Positions 37,771 to 45,676 of a DNA stretch of 45,676 nt are shown piece after piece. Under the pieces are notes generated by a model. It was given only the letters and a program-made list of their open reading frames with translations, was not told the DNA's origin and made no database searches. This stretch comes from Actinomycetes bacterium (GTDB lineage: Bacteria > Actinomycetota > Coriobacteriia > Anaerosomatales > JAGXFU01), in the NCBI GenBank assembly GCA_024637115.1, contig JAGXFU010000008.1, forward strand, positions 234,083-279,758. Direction: 5' to 3'. A program made the translations under genes and the position numbers. Position 1 is the first letter of the stretch; each line of letters opens with the position of its first letter.

Positions 37771-38336
37771 AGCGCTGGGTCCCAGTACGTATCGCCGCCA
37801 AGATACGCTTCATTCGCGACCCGTGCCATGGCAAAGAGCAGGTCGGACAGGCGATTCACGAACGCGATGAGATCCGCATCGACCGGTTCTTCGTCGGCGA
37901 AGGCGAGAATCTGTCGCTCCGCCCGTCGCGTTACCGTGCGCGCTACGTGGAGTCGGGCGCCGAGCTCGCACCCGCCGGGGAGTACGAAGCCCTTGAATTC
38001 GCCCGCCTCGGCCATGTATCGATCAATCGCACTTTCGAGCTTGGTAACATTTGCGGGCGTCACCTCGGGCGTGGTCTCGCTCACGGCCTCATCCGGTGTG
38101 GCAAGACGACTCGAGCAGTTGAACAACTTGTGCTGCACGAACTCGAGCACCACGTCGAAGTCGGCCTCAAGCTCAAGTTTGCGTGAGAGCCGCGTCCGAA
38201 CGAGTCCGATCGCCGCATTCGCTTCATCGACGGTTCCGTACGCCTCAACGCGTGCGCTGTGCTTGGGAACGCGCGTGCCGCCCACGAGTGATGTCTCGCC
38301 GGTATCGCCATCGCGCGTGTAGATGCTGTCGCTCAC
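37767..38336 (-). CDS. PduO-type ATP:cob(I)alamin adenosyltransferase
   Basis: A 189-residue helical-bundle enzyme with the N-terminal ATP motif YTRDGDTGETSLVGG, the block RVEAYGTVDEANAAIG, the substrate region LPGG...ARLHVARTVTRRAER, and NRLSDLLFAMAR. It transfers adenosyl from ATP to cob(I)alamin to make coenzyme B12, and is also named MmaB or CobO in annotations. GTG 38336 follows GAGGAGG at 7 nt. It lies 59 bp downstream of glnD on the same strand, so it may share the nitrogen transcript's tail. Confidence 0.92.
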   Translation of the reverse strand: MSDSIYTRDGDTGETSLVGGTRVPKHSARVEAYGTVDEANAAIGLVRTRLSRKLELEADFDVVLEFVQHKLFNCSSRLATPDEAVSETTPEVTPANVTKLESAIDRYMAEAGEFKGFVLPGGCELGARLHVARTVTRRAERQILAFADEEPVDADLIAFVNRLSDLLFAMARVANEAYLGGDTYWDPAL

Positions 38337-38395
38337 AGAGAGTCCTCCTCGGCACTGGTGTCTGCCCTCACTATAATGCTCGGCGGCGACACGCT

Positions 38396-40657
38396 CTAGC
38401 CGAGTTCTCTAAGCCGCATCTTTAGATGGCCGAGGAGCCCTTCGGGGGGCACCTGGCCGTCACGGTCGATGACACGAAAGGTGTCGATCGCGCGGTCGTC
38501 GCGGGTTGTGGCGGTGACGCCGATGATGTTGAGTTCGCTGTCGGCGATTGCCCGCGAGACGTCGTAGAGCAGACCGAGTCGATCTCGCGCGCTCACCCGG
38601 ATGACGGCCGCGTACGGGTCGGATGCGTCGACACTTATGCGCGGAGCCTCGCGATGCTCCTGTCGATAGTGGCGCTGACGTTCGTCGAGACGGACGCCGA
38701 TCGCGAGGCGGTTGCGCAGTGCCGACGTGAGACTGCGCTCAAGGCCCGACCACGTGTCGCCGCCGATCGTGGCGCGTGTCGAGGACTGCACGGTGAACGT
38801 GTCGAGCACAACGCCGCCCGGCACCGTGATGGCCTGTACTCCCAGGATGCTGAGTCCCGAAAGCGCGATGCAACCGGCGAATGTCGAGAACAGCCCGGGA
38901 CGGTCTGCGGCCGCGATTGTGACCCGATACGAGCCGGGCAGGGGCCCTGCGGCGATCTCGGTCTCATGTGCTCCCGGCGCACGATCCGCGGCGAGGCTGG
39001 CCACCAGGAACGCGTGTCGCACGACCTCGGTGGGCTCGCGATCCGCCAGATAGCGCACGGGTGCATGCGTGATGAAGTGCGCCTCGCGGCTCTGTTCGGG
39101 AACGAGTGCGGCTGCAGCGGCACGTGTTTCCTCGGCAGCGCGGGCGAGGCCTGCTCCGTCGATCTCGGGAGACAGTGCCGCGTCGAGTCGCATCACGAGC
39201 TTGCCGATGAGAGCTTCGTGCCAGTCGGTCCATGCGTTCGGGCCGGTTGCGATCGAGTCAGCGATCGTGAGCAGGTGCAGAGGTGCAAGGAGCGCCCGGT
39301 CGCCGATCCGATTTGCGGTGCGAAGAATCGCATCTTCATCATCGAGATCCTCGCTCGATGCCGTCTCTGCGAGAACAAGATGCAGCTCGACGAGCGCTGC
39401 AACGTCGTTCTCTGCGCTTTCGAGCCCAAACAAGTGGGCCACGGTGCGTGCGGTTTCGGCTCCACGCTCGGCGTGACCCGGTCCTGCGATCTCCTTGCCA
39501 ATGTCGTGTACGAGCGCGGCAACGGTCACGGGGGCGAGATCATCCAGTGCGCCTGCCGATCGGGAGGCTATCTCTCCTGCGACCCCGTGTCCGATCTCCG
39601 AGACCAACGTTGCGGATTTGAGGCAGTGAGCACCGACGGTGAGTGTATGGGCCAGCCCGGGTCTGCGCAGTGTGAGCAGATCCCCAAAGCCCGGAATGAG
39701 CGCATCGAGCCTTCCGTTCCAGCCTGCCTGTTCGAGGTCGCCCAGCGATGCGGCGCCTTGAGCGACCAGGGAGAGTACCGACTGTGCCGACAAGGGGTCG
39801 CGCGGCGGAGTTGTGCTGCCGGCGAGCGATGCACGCGCATACTGAAGAAGGTGGTGCGTGTCGGCGAGAGCTTGCTGAACGGCCTGCGCATCGCAGCGAA
39901 GATCGTCTGCCGCGTCGAGCGACATGAGCGACCCGACACCGGCGAGCTGGAGCTCCCAGCGGGCTGCCGCGACCCGGTTCGCCGCGTGTTCGAGGCGTGT
40001 AGCGTCCTGCGGCGAGAGGATTGCGAGCGAAACGAGCGCAGCGGGGTCACCCTGAGGCGCTCCGGTGAGTATCGCCGCGGTCCAGGTGAGTTCGTCGTAG
40101 TCACGTCTACCCCCGGCACCCTCCTTGAGATCGGGCTCGAGCAGGTACGGCGATCCGGACCGAATGCGCGAGTGTAGCTCCGAGAGCACTGCCCCACGTC
40201 GCTTGCTCGCATCAGTTGCGCACGCGTGGAGCACATCGGTCGCGAGCCGGTCATCGCCGGCGATCGCTCTGCCGGTGAGCGTGGCAGTCAGGGTGGACAG
40301 ATCCTCCCGCACCGCTTTGAGCTGCTCTTTGGGCGAGCGCACCTGGTGCCCGACCTTGAGTCCGCCATCCCACAGGGGATAGAGAACGGCTTCCACAAAC
40401 GGTTTGAGCGTTGCCGAGGAACCGGTGCTCACAATCAGCAGATCGAGGTCGCTGCCCGGTAGCAGGGCCCCCGACCCGTAGCCTCCGAGGGCAACGAGCG
40501 CCCATTTCGTTCGGCGAGGCAGGAGCTCCGCCGCATCGCTGGCGAGCGTTGCGAGCATCTCGTCGGTGAGACGCGACAACTGCCGCGCCGGGTCGATGCC
40601 CGGCACGGCAGTTGTGATCAATCGTTCGCGCTCTCTGAGATAGCGGGGGAGGTCCAT
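38396..40657 (-). CDS. glnD: PII nucleotidyltransferase (GlnD)
   Basis: A 753-residue protein with a nucleotidyltransferase head (GGYGSGALLPGSDLDLL, D70/D72), a GlnD-linker helical region, an HD hydrolase (ALVHDIGKE near 385) and two C-terminal ACT domains that sense glutamine. It modifies and demodifies PII at Tyr51 in response to glutamine. Actinobacterial relatives adenylylate rather than uridylylate; which applies here is not visible. It is 53 bp downstream of a glnK gene whose product keeps Tyr51. It is somewhat shorter than the roughly 890-residue E. coli protein. Confidence 0.93.
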   Translation of the reverse strand: MDLPRYLRERERLITTAVPGIDPARQLSRLTDEMLATLASDAAELLPRRTKWALVALGGYGSGALLPGSDLDLLIVSTGSSATLKPFVEAVLYPLWDGGLKVGHQVRSPKEQLKAVREDLSTLTATLTGRAIAGDDRLATDVLHACATDASKRRGAVLSELHSRIRSGSPYLLEPDLKEGAGGRRDYDELTWTAAILTGAPQGDPAALVSLAILSPQDATRLEHAANRVAAARWELQLAGVGSLMSLDAADDLRCDAQAVQQALADTHHLLQYARASLAGSTTPPRDPLSAQSVLSLVAQGAASLGDLEQAGWNGRLDALIPGFGDLLTLRRPGLAHTLTVGAHCLKSATLVSEIGHGVAGEIASRSAGALDDLAPVTVAALVHDIGKEIAGPGHAERGAETARTVAHLFGLESAENDVAALVELHLVLAETASSEDLDDEDAILRTANRIGDRALLAPLHLLTIADSIATGPNAWTDWHEALIGKLVMRLDAALSPEIDGAGLARAAEETRAAAAALVPEQSREAHFITHAPVRYLADREPTEVVRHAFLVASLAADRAPGAHETEIAAGPLPGSYRVTIAAADRPGLFSTFAGCIALSGLSILGVQAITVPGGVVLDTFTVQSSTRATIGGDTWSGLERSLTSALRNRLAIGVRLDERQRHYRQEHREAPRISVDASDPYAAVIRVSARDRLGLLYDVSRAIADSELNIIGVTATTRDDRAIDTFRVIDRDGQVPPEGLLGHLKMRLRELG

Positions 40658-40710
40658 ATGAGTATGTATCTCCTCGGCATCTCTCGGAGGCGGGCGTTTA
40701 CGTGCGGGTG

Positions 40711-41085
<375 letters not shown>

Positions 41086-41095
41086 TTACTACGTA

Positions 41096-41111
41096 CCCGA
41101 CCTGAGTCGGG
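41096..41111. other. short hairpin between amt copy 1 and glnK copy 1
   Basis: CCCGAC-CTGA-GTCGGG forms a 6-bp stem in the 82-bp gap. Without a T-run it is more likely an mRNA-processing or stability element than a terminator. Confidence 0.3.
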
Positions 41112-41131
41112 ACAGAGCCCTCACAGCAGGA

Positions 41132-42433
<1,302 letters not shown>

Positions 42434-42590
42434 CAGTTCCTCCTGCTCCCATTTGCCGGTACTGCCCTGGTAAGAGCATCGATGCTTCGTGTTTCGAGGA
42501 GATTGCAGAGGGGTTAAATCTGGATGCCGAGGATTTCGATGGTATTGCGGGGGGTCAGTGCGTGATTGCTACCGTGTTGCGACAGACGCG

Positions 42591-42622
42591 CAACAGGCCC
42601 GCCGGATGTGGCGGGCCTGTTG
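42591..42622. terminator. perfect 13-bp hairpin between glnK copy 2 and amt copy 1
   Basis: CAACAGGCCCGCC (42591-42603) and GGCGGGCCTGTTG (42610-42622) form a perfect 13-bp stem with a 6-base loop, 23 bp after the glnK stop. In the minus-strand transcript no T-run follows (CGCGTCTG), so it may limit decay or read-through rather than end transcription. A second stem (TGTTGCG/CGCAACA, 42575-42581 with 42589-42595) shares five bases with it, so the two exclude each other. Confidence 0.55.
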
Positions 42623-42644
42623 TCATTCGCAGTCATACATGGTG

Positions 42645-43013
<369 letters not shown>

Positions 43014-43020
43014 TCAGATG

Positions 43021-44238
43021 CTACAGGACATAGCCGGTCTCGTTGTGTTCGGAGAGGTCGAGTCCGATTTCCTCGGCATCACCTTCGACTCGAAGTCCAA
43101 TCGTCTTGTCGAGAAGCTTGAAGAGTATATAGCTCACCGTGAATGAGAACGCGATGGTCGCGACTACTCCAATGAGCTGCTCAAGCATGAGCGCACCGTT
43201 GCCTTCCAGAAGGCCGGGTACACCGTTGATCGCCTCGGCAGCGAAGACTCCGGTGAGGAGTGCGCCGACCGTTCCGCCAACACCGTGGATGCCCACGACG
43301 TCAAGTGCGTCGTCGAACCCGAACTTGCTCTTGAGCGAGATGCCGTAGTAACACACCGCTCCCGTGACGAGGCCGATCACGATGGCGGCCATCGGCCCGA
43401 CAAAGCCGGCGGCAGGAGTGATGCCCACGAGTCCGGCCACCGCGCCCGAAGCGGCGCCGAGCGTGGTTGCTTTACCGTGCTGGATCTTCTCGAACGCGAG
43501 CCAGGACAGCATCGCGGCCGAGGCCGAGAGATGCGTTGCCATGAATGCAGTACCTGCGAGTTCATTGGCCGCTAGTGCCGATCCGGCGTTGAACCCGAAC
43601 CATCCGAACCAGAGGATTCCGGCGCCAAGGACCGTCATGGGAAGGTTGTGAGGCTGGAAGTTCGCTTTGCCGAACCCCTTGCGTTTGCCCACAACGATCG
43701 CGCCCGCGAGCGCTGCTGCTGCAGAGGCGATGTGCACCACGGTACCGCCCGCGAAGTCGAGTGCTCCGCGCTCCATGAGCCAGCCGCCGCCCCACACCCA
43801 GTGGGCGAGGGGAGCGTAGACGATGATCGACCACAGACCAATGAAGATCGCATACGCGCTGAACTTGATTCGCTCGGCGAACGCTCCCGTGATGAGTGCG
43901 GCTGTGATGATCGCGAACATGCCCTGGAACATCGCGAACACAGGCGTTGGGATTGTGCCTGTCACCTCGCCGATCGTTCCCGCAAGGCCGATGTGATCAA
44001 AGCTGCCGATGAATGCGCCAAGCGGGCCGTCGCTCGATCCAAAGGCGATCGTGTATCCCACAAGCGCCCAGATCACCGAGATAAGACCCATGGCAAAGAA
44101 GCTGTGCATGGTAGTTGAGAGGATGTTCTTGGAGCGCACGAGTCCTCCATAGAACAACGCGAGGCCCGGCGTCATGAACAATACGAGGGCCGAACAGATG
44201 AGGATGAACGAGGTATCCCCGAAATCAATCGCAGGCAT
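43021..44238 (-). CDS. amt: ammonium transporter (Amt, copy 2)
   Basis: A 405-residue ammonium channel of the AmtB type: TPGLALFYGGLVRSKN in the first helix, DFAGGTVVHIASAAAALAG, twin-His candidates in HNLPMT and VHIA/IHGVGGTVG segments, and WFGFNAGS. The cytoplasmic C-terminus (VEGDAEEIGLDLSEH) is the usual GlnK-contacting tail. ATG 44238 preceded by AAAGGTGG is preferred over GTG 44250, which has poorer spacing. It is the first gene of the minus-strand amt-glnK-amt-glnK-glnD cluster and has the GlnR-like box upstream. Confidence 0.96.
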   Translation of the reverse strand: MPAIDFGDTSFILICSALVLFMTPGLALFYGGLVRSKNILSTTMHSFFAMGLISVIWALVGYTIAFGSSDGPLGAFIGSFDHIGLAGTIGEVTGTIPTPVFAMFQGMFAIITAALITGAFAERIKFSAYAIFIGLWSIIVYAPLAHWVWGGGWLMERGALDFAGGTVVHIASAAAALAGAIVVGKRKGFGKANFQPHNLPMTVLGAGILWFGWFGFNAGSALAANELAGTAFMATHLSASAAMLSWLAFEKIQHGKATTLGAASGAVAGLVGITPAAGFVGPMAAIVIGLVTGAVCYYGISLKSKFGFDDALDVVGIHGVGGTVGALLTGVFAAEAINGVPGLLEGNGALMLEQLIGVVATIAFSFTVSYILFKLLDKTIGLRVEGDAEEIGLDLSEHNETGYVL

Positions 44239-44270
44239 ATGGCGTTCCACCTTTCCCTAACTGCGCGATC

Positions 44271-44284
44271 CGATTGCGCAATCG
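44271..44284. repeat. 14-bp perfect palindrome upstream of amt copy 2
   Basis: CGATTGCGCAATCG lies 32 bp upstream of the amt start, between the GlnR-like box and the ribosome site. It could be a dimer operator or a leader hairpin. No other copy was seen. Confidence 0.4.
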
Positions 44285-44316
44285 TGAGCTGGTAGAAACG
44301 AGCGTATGGGTCTTGT

Positions 44317-44332
44317 GTTTCCAATTGGTTTC
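44317..44332 (-). promoter_or_regulatory. GAAAC-N6-GAAAC box, predicted GlnR-like site (amt-glnK)
   Basis: The minus strand reads GAAAC CAATTG GAAAC, about 80 bp upstream of amt copy 2 and in its orientation. ACAAGA follows, resembling the ATTAGG and ACATGA that follow the other two boxes. An opposite-strand GAAAC at 44295-44299 stays in phase (22 bp). No clear -10 could be assigned. Confidence 0.7.
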
Positions 44333-44490
44333 GAGCGTATTGCGGCGCTGGTACATGGTGTGAGTTGCGTCTCGCCCGCGGTTCTGACCAGGCATAATGC
44401 TCCTGCGAAACTGCCGTACGATGTGTTGCGCGCATGTGTCATGATTGTGCGAACCGGCCATCTGTAGTGCCGCCGTGCAAGGGGGAAACC

Positions 44491-45087
44491 GTGACCGCTT
44501 CGCAGACGTTCAGTTCCGACCGCTACCTCGTGCGTCGCAAGATACTCAAGCTTGCCGGCGGGGCGTTTCACGTCTACGACCAGAGCGGGAATACCGTGGC
44601 CTTCTCCGAGCAGAAGGCGTTCAAGCTCAAAGAGGACATTCGCGTCTATGCCGATGAGACCAAGGTGCAAGAGGTACTCTCGATCCAGGCGCGGCAGGTT
44701 ATTGACTGGTCGGCTGCGTACGATGTGGTCGACAGCGTGACCGGCGAGAAGGTGGGTGCGCTGCGCCGTCGTGGCGCGCGCTCGATGCTGCGTGACGAGT
44801 GGCACGTGCTCGATGCTGCCGATGCTGAGATTGGCGTGCTGATCGAGGACAGCATGGCGCTTGCGTTGCTCAGGCGTTTCCTCGCCGACTTCATTCCTCA
44901 GCGCTACGACGTGTACATGCCCGACATCGAGACCGGTCAGAAGGTCGCCAGTCTCGACCAGAACTTCAATCCGTTCGTCTACAAGCTCGACGTGGATTTC
45001 ACATTCGACACGCAAGGCCGTCTCGATCGGCGAATGGGTATCGCTGCGGGGATCTTGCTGGCTGCCGTCGAGGGCAAGCAGAGCTAG
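44491..45087 (+). CDS. LURP-one-related (LOR) family protein
   Basis: A 198-residue beta-rich protein resembling the LURP-one/tubby-like fold: RYLVRRKILKLAGGAFHVYD, then VYADETKVQEVLSIQARQ, YDVVDSVTGEKVGALRRRG and a short C-terminal helix (MGIAAGILLAAVEG). The biochemical role of bacterial members is not settled; membrane or lipid association like scramblases is suggested by fold only. GTG 44491 after GGGGGAAA is chosen over an upstream in-frame start. It is divergent from the amt cluster. Confidence 0.75.
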   Translation: MTASQTFSSDRYLVRRKILKLAGGAFHVYDQSGNTVAFSEQKAFKLKEDIRVYADETKVQEVLSIQARQVIDWSAAYDVVDSVTGEKVGALRRRGARSMLRDEWHVLDAADAEIGVLIEDSMALALLRRFLADFIPQRYDVYMPDIETGQKVASLDQNFNPFVYKLDVDFTFDTQGRLDRRMGIAAGILLAAVEGKQS

Positions 45088-45091
45088 CACC

Positions 45092-45676
45092 ATGGCCTAC
45101 GGCTACGACGATGACGGGCTCGTCACCTCCGCCGCGCCCTTCGAGATCGCACGCCGGGCCGACAACGCGCTTCCCACCACCGTGACCGCGCCGGACTTCG
45201 CGCTCACCCGCGACTTCAACGCCTACGGCGAGATAGACGCCGCCGACTACGGCGCCTATTCCTGCGAGGTCACCCGCGACGTATCCGGCCGCATCGTGAC
45301 TAAGGCCGAGGAGACATCTGCCACGCTCACAACATCCGCATACACCTATGACGCCCTCGGTCGCCTCGCAGAAGTCACGCGAGACGGTGAGCTCTCCGAG
45401 TCCTACGCCTACGACGAGAACGGCAACCGCACAGATGCCCGCGTGCCGCTTCGCAGTATCGACACCACCCAGAGCGCTCACTTCGATACCGAGGACCGCG
45501 CCACGCATGTGGGGGATGCCACCTACACCTACACCCCGGATGGCTACCTCGCGCTCAAGCACTCGCAGGAAGGCACCACCACGTATGCCTACACCGCCTT
45601 CGGAGAGCTTGCGCAAGCCACGTTGCCCGATGGGCGCCACGTCACCTACACCTACGATGCGTCCAGACGCCGCACG
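45092..45676 (+). CDS. RHS/YD-repeat protein fragment, 3' end beyond window
   Basis: The frame is open from ATG 45092 to the window edge (195 codons). It contains YD-type repeats such as YTYDALGRLAEVTRDG, YAYDENGNRTDA and YTYTPDGYLALKH. RHS proteins form large toxin-carrying shells, normally over 1000 residues with an N-terminal export region. Here repeat sequence begins at once, 4 bp after the previous stop, with no signal peptide and no clear ribosome site. It therefore looks like a displaced or 5'-truncated RHS piece. Codons are strongly C-ending, more so than in neighbours, hinting at transfer. Whether it is expressed is doubtful. Confidence 0.65.
   Translation, partial: MAYGYDDDGLVTSAAPFEIARRADNALPTTVTAPDFALTRDFNAYGEIDAADYGAYSCEVTRDVSGRIVTKAEETSATLTTSAYTYDALGRLAEVTRDGELSESYAYDENGNRTDARVPLRSIDTTQSAHFDTEDRATHVGDATYTYTPDGYLALKHSQEGTTTYAYTAFGELAQATLPDGRHVTYTYDASRRRT

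Noticed and set aside
38426-40177. Long plus-strand open frame opposite glnD (583 codons)
   Set aside because: It mirrors glnD codon periodicity, has no recognisable domain and is rich in Cys and Arg, as shadow frames in high-GC DNA are.
42491-42495. GAAAC (minus strand) upstream of amt copy 1 as a fourth GlnR-like box
   Set aside because: Only a single half-site; the position 11 bp away does not match, so it is noted but not counted.
43021-44238. ANTAR-type hairpins in the amt leader
   Set aside because: The leader upstream of amt was read for A1/G4 hexaloops and none with paired stems were found.
44999-45640. Minus-strand open frame opposite the RHS fragment
   Set aside because: Gly/Val-rich translation without domains; the plus strand shows clear YD repeats.

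Overview
The window reads as a high-GC, gene-dense chromosome segment from an anaerobic member of the Actinomycetota, most likely a Coriobacteriia/OPB41-type lineage. That placement is inferred from several things: a PdtaS/PdtaR-type kinase and ANTAR regulator pair, an actinobacterial GlnR-like orphan regulator next to glnA, a perfect Gram-positive LexA box, probable leaderless promoters, split archaeal-type glutamate synthase subunits, and a heterodisulfide-reductase-like (HdrB-HdrC) protein. No phage, insertion sequence or CRISPR array was seen. The only likely rearranged piece is an RHS-repeat fragment at the right edge.

Layout. 1-2.9 kb: a 3'-truncated UvrD-like helicase with its SOS box, an MFS permease and tRNA-Leu(CAA). 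3-6.5 kb: a membrane-bound degenerate HD-GYP protein divergent from a histidine kinase/ANTAR regulator pair. 6.5-15 kb: a metallophosphoesterase, then a nitrogen island (HdrBC-like protein, glutamate synthase amidotransferase, FMN and GXGXG subunits, glnA, GlnR-like regulator). 15-23 kb: a GGDEF/HD-GYP protein, a methyltransferase, polA, and a receiver-GspE-receiver fusion. 23-28 kb: rpsA, coaE, a lytic transglycosylase and uvrB. 28-34.6 kb: a small membrane-anchored protein, an ArsR sensor with a Zn/Cd P-type ATPase, a coiled-coil protein with a UbiB kinase, and larE. 34.9-38.3 kb: acsA, a methyltransferase and a PduO-type adenosyltransferase. 38.4-44.2 kb, minus strand: amt-glnK-amt-glnK-glnD. 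44.5 kb to the end: a LURP-one-like protein and the RHS fragment.

The main result concerns nitrogen control. The 16-bp motif GAAAC-N6-GAAAC occurs upstream of three separate nitrogen transcription units: HdrBC-glutamate synthase, glnA, and amt-glnK. It matches the 11-bp half-site periodicity of actinobacterial GlnR boxes, and a GlnR-like gene lies directly after glnA. The HdrBC-glutamate synthase leader also carries two hairpins with A1/G4 hexaloops, the second overlapping an intrinsic terminator. That is the classic target layout of an ANTAR antiterminator, and an ANTAR regulator is encoded about 1 kb upstream. The operon therefore appears to be controlled at both initiation and termination. 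It pairs a glutamate synthase lacking an adjacent NADPH-binding small subunit with a putative HdrBC electron carrier.
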